Shown: piece after piece, positions 12,706 through 22,832 of the stretch
How the letters are laid out: the number at the start of each line of letters is the position of its first letter
How positions within the stretch are numbered: position 1 is the first letter of the stretch
Assembly: GCA_018902385.1 (NCBI GenBank)
Contig: JABSSW010000037.1
Coordinates: 248,001 to 312,000, forward strand
DNA: 64,000 nucleotides
Source: Physcia stellaris
Taxonomy: Eukaryota > Ascomycota > Lecanoromycetes > Caliciales > Physciaceae
Direction of reading: 5' to 3'
Translations under genes and position numbers: made by a program
Notes under the pieces: generated by a model
The model's input: only the letters and a program-made list of their open reading frames with translations
What the model was told of the DNA's origin: nothing
Databases searched by the model: none

Positions 12706-13190
12706 GGGTGAGAAGAGGTTGATCTGGGACTTTGGAGTAGGTAGACCTGACCTGATCTGTTGAGTTATGCTGATTGGCGAGGATACAGCCTCGATCTTGA
12801 CTTGGCTGTGGTTATATTGAGATACCCTCGTATCATGTATAGTCATAATGAGAAATCAAATCGACCAAGCTGCCTTTGAAAGCTGAAGCAAAAATAAAGC
12901 TGAGAGCGGGTTCGCACTACGAACCAGAAAGGGAAAGCCTCTTTCTATCTCGACGTAGTTAATGCCCTCAGAAATAGAAGGAACAAATGGCGTTGTCAAG
13001 ACCACTTCAAACGACGCCGAATGGTACTCACTATTTGGCCCACTAATCATGCAGTTGTAAGTGTTCCACATATGCCAGTTGATAGGATTTTGGTCTGACA
13101 TTCTGTAGGCGTAACAGACAATGCTCGGAGCTCGAAGGCAGTCCTGCGCCCAGCACTAGTGCTACCAACAGTTGACGATTATCTTAATAT
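12706..13190. other. Intergenic EMC5 to amidase pseudogene
   Basis: A minus-strand open frame of 81 codons (12856-13101, starting MSDQNPINWHMWNTYN) reads like natural protein. It has no motif I recognise and no clear introns, so I do not call it a gene. Confidence 0.35.
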
Positions 13191-15290
13191 TACCAAAATC
13201 GCCTGACGTATAGAGAGTTTTGAGGCGATTGTTGATGTCGGTTGGAAAGCTTTTCTGAAGTTCGCTGTCATTCAAACCCCTACCGGTGTTGGAGTAGATC
13301 CAGAGAAAGTCAAGAAGGATCTCGATCCCAAGAACGCATCATTTTAAGACATTCAGAGTTCAACTGTCAATGCAAATCAGCTATTGCAATCATCTGGGCC
13401 ATTTTGTCTCTATGATCAGCATATTCATCAAGCCTGGAGATCATACACGGACCACCTAGATGCGTTCATTCAGACGATTTTGCCTGAGGATGCAAGAGAG
13501 CCGCAAAAGTAAGTGTGTGATGACACTGTGACGACTTCATTCTCTCACCAAAGAGCAAGATTTTGACCATTGGAAGCAACTGGGCCAGACGTAGTCCATG
13601 CCTCGGTTGCAGTTCCAAGCCACCTCTATGGGAAAGCGACCGCCGAGAAACCACTACAAGGGATGAGAATCAGTGTCAAGGATAATTTTGCGCTCGAGGG
13701 AATCAATCGACTATGATGAACCACGCTTACAGACCTTTACGAAGTGAAAGATACTTCAGCAATCCATGTGCAGAAGCTCAAAGACCTGGGTGCGACTGTC
13801 ATTGGGAAGACCAAAAATGAGTGCATTCGCCTCAGCAAAGGAGCCAACTGACCAATGGATCGATTATCATTGTCCCTTTAATCCATTGGGCGATATGTAC
13901 CAGTCGCCTCGGCCATTCCAGCTGGGAGCGCGGCAGCACTAGCCGGTTACGACTGGCTGGATGCCTCTGTTGGGACTGATAGTACATGAAATGTGGCAGC
14001 TGCTTGAAGTGCTGAAAGACTTAGCCACTGGGAGTATTCGCGGTCCCGCAACATGCAATGGTGTCTACGCATTGCGGTCAAGTTGGGGAACCGGCTCACT
14101 CGGGGGAGTTGTGAACCACTGCAAGTACGTGTGCAGTGGAGGCTTGAAACCATTGATGCTCATCTATTGTCAAACAAGGCTTACGAAACCATTGGGCTTC
14201 TCACACGAGGACTTGATACTATGTATCACTTGTCACAAACCTCCCTCGAGCTCGAAGAGTTTGCTTTGGCACGCCAGCAGCCGCCCAATCTACAGATCTG
14301 GCATTTGTAGCCACCAAATCAACTGTTATACCCCGACGAATTCTTTCCCCACAGCAACAGCGGACAGCAAGTAATGCTCGACGAATTTAAGGAAGTTTTG
14401 GAAGTTCACATGGGTATCAAGAGAACCCGATTCAGCTTTGTCGAAAGATGGACTCAATGCCCTCCTCCAGAAGCCAAGGGAAAGTGATTGAAAACCTATC
14501 TCGCCAAGGTTCGTCTACTCCTACTCTCCTGCTGGCAAAGACTTATTGGGTCAGCGCGGATTCTATCCTTTCTTCTACGACGGCTATCATGACTACGACC
14601 GGTTTAGAGAGGACTACGAAAAAAAGTATGGCAAGCTACCATACGTGAGTCCGTACGTGCAGTTCCGATGGTCCGTGGAATCTGTCTTGCCCTACATACT
14701 CGTGCTATCAAAGACAACACTCCCATTGCTGAAAGGTAGAGGGAGCCAAGGTCACCAGAGAAGAGCACGATCAATATCCTACCGAATTCCAAGTCTTTCG
14801 CAACTACGTAGTCTAGCGAGAACATCCATAACCCAACTCCAAAAACTAGCTCAAACCGCAATACCCACTACGCCAAATGTCAACGCGAGGGCCAAAGCAT
14901 GGGGACAGTCCCAATAAGTAAGTCCGCGGGCGCGAGTCCTGTTTGCTGTGTTGCTAAGTACTAATCCAGTCCCGCCAAATCCTACACCAACTTTCTCGGG
15001 AAAACTCCATCTCCTCGATACCACAGCTTCCTCGGCTGATTGGTCACACCCTATCCTTGATCTCTCGCCATCTACTGGACTTTCAAAGTTGGACAAACCC
15101 CTTACGAGGCACGCATCAGTGCCATCGCCGGGTTGTAGGATCGTTGGTGGGCGCTCGGGGTCAACGCTGGTCCTCCATAAGATTGAGGCATATTCACCTT
15201 TCCCAGGAGGTGATTTGACGTTGGTTGAGTTTCCACAAGAGGCATTTCAGCGCGCTGGTTGGCACACTGGGATCAATAGTGGCAGGTACC
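13190..15290 (+). pseudogene. Decayed amidase-signature hydrolase
   Basis: Remains of an amidase (amidase-signature Ser-Ser-Lys hydrolase) spread over three frames. Recognisable blocks in order: PSHLYGK and QGMRISVKDNF near 13608-13690 (the Lys of KD is the catalytic-type lysine); LYEVKDTSAIHVQKLKDLGA; VIGKTK then MSAFASAKEPTDQWIDYHCPFNP near 13800-13880; AGSAAALAGYDWLDASVGTD; GSIRGPATCNGVYALRSS near 14030-14090; GQRGFYPFFYDGYHDYDRF near 14545-14600; VGQTPYEARISAIA near 15075; and GGDLTLVEFPQEAFQRAGWHTG near 15210-15270. Between them are frame slips, in-frame stops (for example after PKNASF, near 13346, and near 13715) and a 5-A run one base too long. Some breaks may be real introns: a 45-nt candidate just before GSIRGPA restores TTGSIRG. 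The number of lesions is far above that of its neighbours, so I call it a pseudogene. Confidence 0.8.
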
Positions 15291-16008
15291 TACATGTTTG
15301 CGTTGGGGGACAATCGTACAGATGGAGCAAAGGTTGGGTCGAATGGGGAGATAAACAGTCAATTATCTTGGTTGTAATATGATATCTCTCTGGCAGCTGC
15401 TACTGTGACTTGAATTTGTCTCATCGTTAGAAAGAGTGAACCATGTCTCAAGGCTAGAATTCTTGGCACACAAGTATCATGAGCCCACGTTTTGATCCCC
15501 CTCGAGTATCCCCAGTCGTAAAAGAGCAATGCAACGTAACATTGAATGAGAATGCTTCGAAAAACGGGAAGAAGTCCGTCTGTGCTCAAAGATTTTCATG
15601 GCCTTCCTATCTACTAGCAATGATCAATCATACTACGAGGGATAACCATGCCTTCTAAGCACCATCGATTTCAACCTCATAACGCCTAATGAACTTGGCC
15701 GACCGGGAATTCCGTCGACAGCGGGCCAAGGCACGCACGTTGCCTGTGCAAATGAAAAAGCGGACACGGTCCATCCGATGACCCTATGTGCGTGGATAAT
15801 TTTTCAGGATGTTTTCCAGGTGGCGCAGATCGTAGATCAAGTCTTCTCTCCTTTGGCAGCAGACGGAAGAAAAAGCAAGATCGGCGAGATACACTATTGC
15901 CAAACCGAGGACGCTTCCCCCTATGCTAAGTATCATCTTTAGTGTTTTGTCATAGTGCTTAGCTTAGATGATGAGGACTTACGCTTTTGCATTGAGGAGC
16001 CACTGAAG
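15291..16008. other. Region without supported gene
   Basis: About 720 bp follow the amidase remnant. A minus-strand frame near 15780-15930 could be a further 3' exon of the candidate membrane-protein gene that ends at 16009, because a GTAAGT donor lies near 15983. I could not fit it in phase, so it is left out. Confidence 0.4.
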
Positions 16009-16996
16009 TCAACCCAGCAAAGCCGTAGCACTGATATTGAAAATCACCCCCGAACACTGTATGACAATCATCTTGGGATCCGCTATATCACCCAGCTCTC
16101 TGTACGGAACATTGTCTAGCAGACAGTCCTCCGCAATCAAGATTATTCTTCTGCACGCGCAGTCAAGGGGATTGTCGTTCTGTGCAAGATCAGAAGGCAA
16201 TTCGAAAGAATGAGATAGAAACGCACTTACTGAACTGATTTTTACTGCGATCATTGCTAGACTAAATGCGACGGTGACTATGAGAAAAAGCCAGTTCTTG
16301 AACACTATAGCACGGTCCATGGCGACGAAAGTTGGATTGTCAGGATACCGTCTGAGAAAACATTGAAGTCCTGTACATCCTTTGTGGGGGAGAAGACCAC
16401 TCCATTGAAACTGATTTCTGTCCATGTTAGCGAGGTAGGTGCGATTGATAGAGCCGTGTCAAGCAAGGAAAGATCATTCCTTATGTACTTGCGGGCTGAA
16501 AAAACTGAACTCAGTCTGACTCACGCTTAGACTCAACGACAATCATATCCGTCAATCTACCGACTCGCGCATGAGACTCAACATGAAAACCATATATGAT
16601 AGAGGCCAACAAGAGCCAGAAAAGCACGTACCGAGCTCTCGAAACAATGAGTAGATGTGTTGCTTTACTCTGTTGAGTGCTGTCGAAGCAACGGCTGTCG
16701 CAAAAAGAGCGCCATGTTCCCTAAATCACGCCATTTCGTGCTAAAAGGGGCTTGAATTGGATATTGTTCGCTGCTGCGGACGAGAGCTTTTGTTATCAAT
16801 GCTTTATTTCAAAAGGAGCCATTCTAGAGAAACATACAATGTGGCTCACCAGTGTTGGATTTCGCCCTGCCCGGAACGGACGCATTTGCCCTGGGCGTGG
16901 TACCTCGTACCGTTTTCTCCTTGGTCCCGCTGCCCCCCAGCCCCGAGGATCATCATTCAGTGGAGGTGGGACTGTTAGCTGTTCGAGTTGGTACAT
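16009..16996 (-). CDS. Candidate orphan membrane protein, five exons
   Basis: I do not recognise this protein. The model is built from splice logic: exons in transcription order 16996-16850, 16720-16525, 16417-16349, 16304-16231 and 16179-16009. They are joined by four GT-AG introns whose phases all agree (donors GTGAGC, GTGAGT, GTATCC, GTAAGT; a CTAAC branch word sits before the 16418 acceptor). The product is 218 residues: an N-terminal Pro/Arg-rich part, a first hydrophobic helix (YVLFWLLLASIIYG), a polar stretch, a second helix (NWLFLIVTVAFSLAMIAV) and a Cys-containing tail. The start lies only 31 bp below the LSM8 stop, which is tight for two genes on one strand. The first exon or the 3' end may therefore be wrong. 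No function is inferred. Confidence 0.4.
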
Positions 16997-17027
16997 CTGA
17001 TTTTCCCAAGGCTCCCTCTTAAATGCT

Positions 17028-17336
17028 TCACAGATGTTTCACCCCTCCAACAACATCGCCTCTGACCTTCGCCCAATCAATGCTGGCATCGAGTTCCTCG
17101 TCCACAAGCCCACAAATCGCGACATTCTCCCCTCTTATGAGATACAACCCGTGGCTGACTTCGGCGCTGGCTTCCTCATCGTCTGCAGGCCTTATTATGC
17201 GTTCGACGGTTTGCGAAAGGACAAGATTGGTGACTTGGTCGCAGGAGAGAAGGGTACCGGTGAGTGTTCGACCATCAGCGGTGAGGATAAGTACTTTTTC
17301 TGAGAGAATTGCGCAGTCAGCAATGGTATCGGCCAT
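17028..17336 (-). CDS. LSM8: U6 snRNA-associated Sm-like protein LSm8
   Basis: Subunit specific to the nuclear LSm2-8 ring, which binds the 3' end of U6 snRNA for splicing and RNA decay. It is an uninterrupted frame of 102 residues, the normal length. Sm motif 1 is VLILTADGRTLTGTLLSCDQ with TNLVL; Sm motif 2 is GLYLIRGENVAICG. The C-terminal LVDEELDASIDW and KVRGDVVGGVKHL are diagnostic for LSm8. It is divergent from the HpcH/HpaI aldolase gene, with 295 bp between starts. Confidence 0.95.
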   Translation of the reverse strand: MADTIADCAILSEKVLILTADGRTLTGTLLSCDQVTNLVLSQTVERIIRPADDEEASAEVSHGLYLIRGENVAICGLVDEELDASIDWAKVRGDVVGGVKHL

Positions 17337-17631
17337 CAGGAAGGATTATGGCCTTACTGTTTACATAGGGTTGGAGAGACATCGCTTAGAGTTAACCTTA
17401 GATCGAGCTGTACGGCGTCTTGGAATTTATCCAGGATAGTGATCGTACACAAGCGTTTGGGAGTAAGATAATGCCAAGACAAACGCCGCCCTAACCCTGA
17501 GATTCCAGGGCGATAAATGTACGGAGCCTTCTCCGAGGCCCATTTATGCGGGTAGATGGGAGGCATTTCGGCCACCATTCAACAAATGGCGTAAAGAGTC
17601 TAACGAAGCAGATTTCTAATTACACTCCAGA

Positions 17632-18739
17632 ATGCAGGCGGCAAATAGATTACAGAAGGCTCTCAGGACGGCGTCTGGGCAGTCCTTTGGAGCATGGCAG
17701 ATGCTTCCGGGGACGAATCACAGTAGGACTATTGCACGTTGCGGGTACGATTGGATTGCTGTCGATACTGAGCATGGGAACATTGATGGTAGAAGACTGC
17801 CGGGATATCGAGGAAAACATCCTACTGACCTCAATTAGACAGCAGCATGCATGAAGCTGTTGCGGCTATCGCGGCATGTGGAGTAAGCCCCGTTGTGCGG
17901 ATTGCAGCCAATGAGGGATGGATGGTCAAGCGTAAACTTTGATGCCAGGGAGACCTCAAGCCCTGCTAATTTCAATCAGGTGCACTCGATTCAGGTGGTA
18001 AGGTAGTGGATGTCTTGCCGTTACGAGCTTCAATGGTAATTCTGCTGCATCAGCCCATGGAATCATCGTCCCTCTTCTTCAGACGGCAGATGATGCGAAG
18101 AAGCTCGTGCAATCGGCAAAATTTCCTCCTATAGGCAATCGAGGGTATGGTTCGCCTTTTCCAATGGAGAAATTCGGCGGTCAAAATTTGAGTTTGGTGG
18201 ACTACTTGCAGCAGGCAAATGATAGCTTGCTGACCATCGTACAAATCGAGACCCGAGAGGCATTGCAAAATGCAAGATGATCCTTTCCTTGGATCCAGCC
18301 TGCTTTAAGCTGATTACGTCTTGTAGCTTGATGCGATCGCCCAAACGCCTGGGGTTGACGTGCTTTTCGTTGGGCCGTTCGATCTAGGAAACAATATCGG
18401 ACATCCAATCCTCGATGGCACTATGCATCCGGAGTTGAAAGAGGCCATTGTAAAGATCCAGGAAGTAGCCAAGGCGAATAAGAAAAGTACTGGCATATAT
18501 GCAACTTCTGGGGATCAAGCGAGAGACTTTGCCGATCAAGGCTTCCATATGGTAAGATATTCTCCGAACTTCGAGGATGTCAGCTTCTGAGAGGCGTTTA
18601 GATATCAGTGGTAGCGGATATGGTTGCGTTGCCTGCTGCAATGACATCTGCGTTGTCGGCTGCAAAAGGGTCCTATGCGCACTCGGCCTTGAATATGGCC
18701 AAAGGTGCAGCTTCAAAGATTGGTGGCAGTAGTAGCTAG
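17632..18739 (+). CDS. HpcH/HpaI aldolase family protein
   Basis: Class II, metal-dependent pyruvate-type aldolase of the 2,4-dihydroxyhept-2-ene-1,7-dioate aldolase family; the fungal substrate is unknown. Six exons (17632-17788, 17839-17931, 17980-17997, 18054-18271, 18327-18551, 18602-18739) give 282 residues with all phases matching. Family marks are FGAWQMLPG, DWIAVDTEHGN, VVRIAANEG (active-site Arg), ALDSGAHGIIVP, NRGYGSPFPMEKFGG, VQIET (metal ligand Glu) and LFVGPFDLGNNIGHP (metal ligand Asp), then KSTGIYATSGDQARDFADQGF and VALPAAM. Exon 3 is only 18 nt, and the intron after exon 4 appears to begin with GC rather than GT. No leader peptide is obvious, so a cytosolic location is likely. 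It stands alone, not in an aromatic catabolic cluster. Confidence 0.9.
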
Positions 18740-19053
18740 AAGATGTTTTCCGAGAGCTTGCTCATCAAGCCTGCGAAAACTGTATATCGTAGGAGCTATG
18801 TGTCCCGAGCTGGGTCCTCGAGATCCACCGAGAACTTTGAGCTGGAGGCATGCTGATGGCCCTAGGCCTCAGCAAGCCTTGTCAGGAGAGATCATAAGTA
18901 GGAAATGGCCATCAACAAATGAGAAGTAAGAATAGATCGACGTGCCGTCCAATAGTGCCTCAGTGTGATGGGACGAAATCATCCTGTTTGACCATGAGTG
19001 TCGATTGAGCAGTTTCGGTTTAGTTTGGCAGGATTGGAAGAGAACACCAGGCT
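18740..19053. other. Convergent intergenic region
   Basis: The 314 bp between two convergent 3' ends show no gene or repeat. Confidence 0.5.
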
Positions 19054-19456
19054 CTAGGCGTGTCCCTCAGCCTCATCAAGCAGCTCCTCAAGCTGCGTTT
19101 CACTAAAACGATGCATCAACTTCCTCGCCTCGGTGACAATGTCAGGCTTAGAATAGGTATGATGGACTCGTTGAACATGTACCTTCTATCCCATTAGAAC
19201 ACAAGTAAGAGAAGATAGAAGCCAAGGAAGAGCTTGAAGCAAGGAGAAGGATACATACAACAGGGGTATCAAACTCGTACAGATCCTTCCATTGCCTCTG
19301 ATTTGGAGCCATGACGTCTACTTGCACCAACTCAAAGGATCGCGCTGCAGCTACATGGGAGATGGTTGATCTAGCCGTGTCACAGAGAGAACAATTCGCC
19401 CGACTGAAAATTGTAACGCGAGCGGTGTGCTGGAGGAGGGAGGCGGACGGGCGCAT
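19054..19456 (-). CDS. Glutaredoxin-like protein (DUF836 family)
   Basis: Small thioredoxin-fold protein of the fungal DUF836 glutaredoxin-like group (yeast YDR286C type). Exons 19456-19259 and 19182-19054 give 108 residues. Visible marks are VTIFSRANCSLCDTA (CxxC redox motif), a helix ending RSFELVQVDV, the EFDTPVV cis-Pro region and the C-terminal HVQRVHHTYSKPD. The start ATG at 19456 leaves a short N-terminal stretch before the fold. Redox activity is expected from the CxxC but not proven for this family. A CACGTG word lies about 130 bp upstream at 19583-19588. Confidence 0.85.
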
Positions 19457-20054
19457 AGTGGGACCTCCTAATGAAGAGCTTTGGGCAGAACGAGGGTGGA
19501 ATCACAGAAGTGAGAGTTCCATTGAATTGGGTCCAGAAATAAAATAGTCTAGCACGCAGGGTTTTCTCCATTGGCACGGAGTCACGTGCATCAAGTGAGA
19601 CAACAAATTGATCAAAAGTCCGTAGCAAAGAGCACGAAGAAGAGTCTGTGAGTGGGAATTGATTGATTGGCGGCTACCATTCATTGCTACTTCCCATGCT
19701 TTACATGTCAGAAAAATTCATGCCACAATGCAGAAACAAAGCCTGTCCAGTATCCCTTTAGAGAGATAACTGGCTGATGCAAGATCGGCATCGCTGATTC
19801 TATTGTCTACTTTATTCAATTAACATATTATACAAAGGATCTATGGCAAGTTTAGCCCGTCTATGAACCCATTCACTGTGATATTTTCCAGATTTGCCAG
19901 GCTATTTCAAGATTCCTCGACAGTCTCCCAACAAGGCAACAGGGTATTGGTGGCTTTATCTACAAGACCATTCCAGGCTTGGGAACATAGTGGTCCATCA
20001 TGCTTCTCGTCCTTACGTCTTATCTGTGTGCGGTCCAAAAGGACAAATGGGCGT
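19457..20054. other. Intergenic, promoter of the glutaredoxin-like gene
   Basis: 598 bp without a supported gene. The palindrome CACGTG (19583-19588), a typical bHLH-factor site, is the only motif that stands out. Confidence 0.4.
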
Positions 20055-22392
20055 TCAAAAATCTTGTCTCGCGTGTGTTGACTTCTTGCGTAGGACTTCC
20101 CCATACTGTACAAGGTTAGCTTGCAATGACTGCGCTGCCTTTAGGGGGACGGCTTACCTTGTATAGCACCAAAGGTATAGGTATGAAAGCCATACCGAGG
20201 AAAGCAAGGGTGGAGCTAGCCCATTCAACGCCTAAGTTCTTGTACACTAGTGGATTTTGAAGTCAGTCTTGCTTTTTCACCTCAAGTCAGACAGACTCCG
20301 GACAGATTCGCGGAAGTAACAGAATGGGAAAGGGAGACATTGAAATTTACATACTGGCCGTGGCGAATAGTGGGAATCCGGCACCAAAGCTGCTCCTCAT
20401 CAAGTCATTCCCCGCCAACACTGATGCCGCATATTCTGGGTAGGCATCACCAAGGTAATTGAGTACGGAATTGAATAATAGGAACGCGCCTATGGAGAAC
20501 CAGGCGGAGCCAATGATAGGCACAATCCAGTGAATGTCAGGGCGCGCGGACCAGCCAAACCAGAATAGGCAGATTGGAATGCAGAAGCCGCCGACGAATG
20601 CGGGAGGTAGCCGTTTCTCAGGTTTGAGCTCACCATTTTCGTTGAATTGAGGCTCAACGTAGCGATAAAGGTACCAGAAGAAGGGAGGGCTATGATTTAA
20701 AGTTAGTCATTTCCCCGGCCTTACCTTTCGAAACAGGATGGGACAAGGGGTACTGACATTACAAGCAGCGCACCAATCAGGATGCCTATGAATGCAAGGC
20801 CTTCTTCACCGAGGTTGAATCGGTAGATCCCGGTGAAAACAATGGGGAATGACTCGAACCAGATGTATAAAAGGCCATAGATCAAGGCTATATAAAGGTT
20901 CAGAAGGAACACCATTGGCTCGAGGAAATTGAGAGTTATGGGCCGAACGAGGGAGATGAGAACAATCTACGACCGGTTAATATTTGACCTCTTTGAATCA
21001 TCGAGTTTGGCATACATCTTTGGGTGTCATCTGCTCCCCGAGAATCTCCGCTTCGGTCTTTAAGTTGTCTCGTCCGGTGAGCTTCCTAAGCCGTCTAGCA
21101 CGTCGAAATAAAATATTTGCACTAGATGTCTCGGGCAGAAAGAAGATCAAAAACACGAGGCAGAAGCCGGATAGCCTGCATAAGGTCAAGGTCAGCTCAC
21201 ATGCCCTCTATTGCTGGGCTGCAACATCTTGTTTGCTGCTCCATGTGCTTCTACATCATGTCTCATATATCCTAGTAGATGCAAATCCAACATGAAGCAT
21301 GCATCAAATACGTACCACATCAATTCCCATATTGTCCACGACCAGTCTTCAGCCTGTGCAGCGAAACCCCCGACCAATGGTCCCAATACTGGACCGCAAA
21401 TTGCCGAAATGCCCCAGATTCCAATACCATATGCACGTTTCTGGGGTCGGAACATGTCACCTATACTCGCACCACCCGTTGCTAGCACGGGTGATCCAAC
21501 GAAGCCTGTAATGAATCGGAATGCGAGAAGCATGCCAAAATTGACGGCAAGTGCGGTGGGGACTTGCAGAACCACAAAGACGGCGAGAGTGCCAAGATAG
21601 ACGGGGTTCCGACCAATCTGAGGAATTTCCGACCTGGGAGATTCCGCATTAGTACAGATTGATCCGTAGAAAACCTGAAGCTGGGACGTTGTAGGAATCT
21701 TTGTCTAGATAGCCAGCTATCGATGTGAGACATACATGGGAGCCCATATCATGGGGCCAAGCCCGTATCCTGCCACGAAAAGGGCTGATGAATACAAAAG
21801 TCAGTATTGCTCTCTTAAGGTTTTGGCCCTATCTGAAAGGTCTTTGAAGCGTTGATTGAAGAGGTGGACAACTACTTACTTAGACCTAGAGTAGCTGCGA
21901 CTTGACTGACATGGAATTCCATGACCACGGTCTCAATCCCAGCACTGTATATAGCACTACCGATGTAGACACTGGTGGTCAATAGGCAGATCTCTGCAGT
22001 CACGAAGACTCTTTTGAATAGAGACCAGTTCATTGGATTTTCCGGATCATCGTCACCAAACCAATCGATGATGTTCACATCGCGACCCTTCTCCTGATCG
22101 ATTTTTTGCCCAACGGTGTTAGTCGTCGGAAGAGGTTCAAGGCGTGTGTCCGATGAATCTTGCGAGGTTTCTGATGAGCCCTCCGGCTTCTCTTCATTCC
22201 TTGAAGAAGAATCGTCGGAGTTATCGGATGCTTGTCCCAGCTGGCCGTGGTGTGCCATATTTCCTGTCTTCTCGGAAGAAAGATATCTCTTCCATATTGA
22301 AGGGTCCTTCTCTTCGGCGAATTGTAAATACTTCCCTTTGTCACAAAGCGTACGCAATGACCAAAGAGCGTGTCTCGGATAAGCTCGGCCAT
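20055..22392 (-). CDS. MFS drug:H+ antiporter-type transporter (DHA1, FLR1-like; one-base frameshift in exon 1)
   Basis: Twelve-helix plasma-membrane exporter of the fungal DHA1/FLR1-like group, often linked to drug or fungicide efflux. Eight exons: 22392-21880, 21784-21736, 21633-21316, 21175-21016, 20966-20758, 20689-20355, 20246-20158, 20105-20055. They sum to 1724 nt, one short of 575 codons. The N-terminus MAELIRDTLFGHCVRFVTKG is typical, but then the frame slips at the GGG of 22333-22339. The expected continuation KYLQFAEEKDPSIWKRYL lies in the next frame, and one extra G restores it. Later marks are NPMNWSLFKR, GYGLGPMIWAPMSEIPQIGR, VLATGGASIGDMF, YGIGIWGISAICGPVLGPLVGGF, FLPETSSANIL, a short family motif near PMVFLLNLYIALIYG, and LRKKSTHARQDF at the end. 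The missing base is probably a sequence error; an in-frame ATG downstream (MAHHGQ, near 22259) could also serve as start. Confidence 0.88.
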
Positions 22393-22832
22393 TGTAGGGA
22401 GAATCGACCGTTGAGTGGTTAAAGTACCAGTACGTGGTTAAGTATGTAGGGACAGTATGGATAGGTGGGTGTAGGACTGTTAATTTAATCAGCAGTTGGA
22501 AAGATCCAGAAGTCGGTCCATGATAAAGAGGCGTGGATATTTTCTGTCTTTTTGCCGCATGCAATTTGTAAACAGACTCAGCATGACGAGATGAGCATGC
22601 AATCCCTACCTTAGTCCATCCGCAAGTGCAAATTCCGAGATTCCGATCCCGGTGCGCCTCCGATGCCCGTCGCCACCTTGGGCCGGTAAGATTTTAACCG
22701 GATAAAGTAGCCTTTAGGGTTAGGCCTAACGCGTCGGCGTGTTTGCTGAATGCGAAATAAGGTAACCGCTGTTGAACTGACTGTTGGAAGTAAATGATAT
22801 CGATCATGTACGGCTCAAGCTGGTAACCCTTC
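22393..22832. other. Intergenic upstream of the DHA1 transporter
   Basis: 440 bp between the VPS9 3' end and the transporter start, both on the minus strand. No gene is seen. Confidence 0.45.

Noticed and set aside
12856-13101. 81-codon minus-strand frame beginning MSDQNPINWH
   Set aside because: Protein-like but without homology I can recall or introns; kept only as a note.
14033-14100. Amidase remnant as an intact gene with many introns
   Set aside because: One break can be explained by a 45-nt intron before GSIRGPA, but in-frame stops and indels elsewhere cannot all be spliced out.
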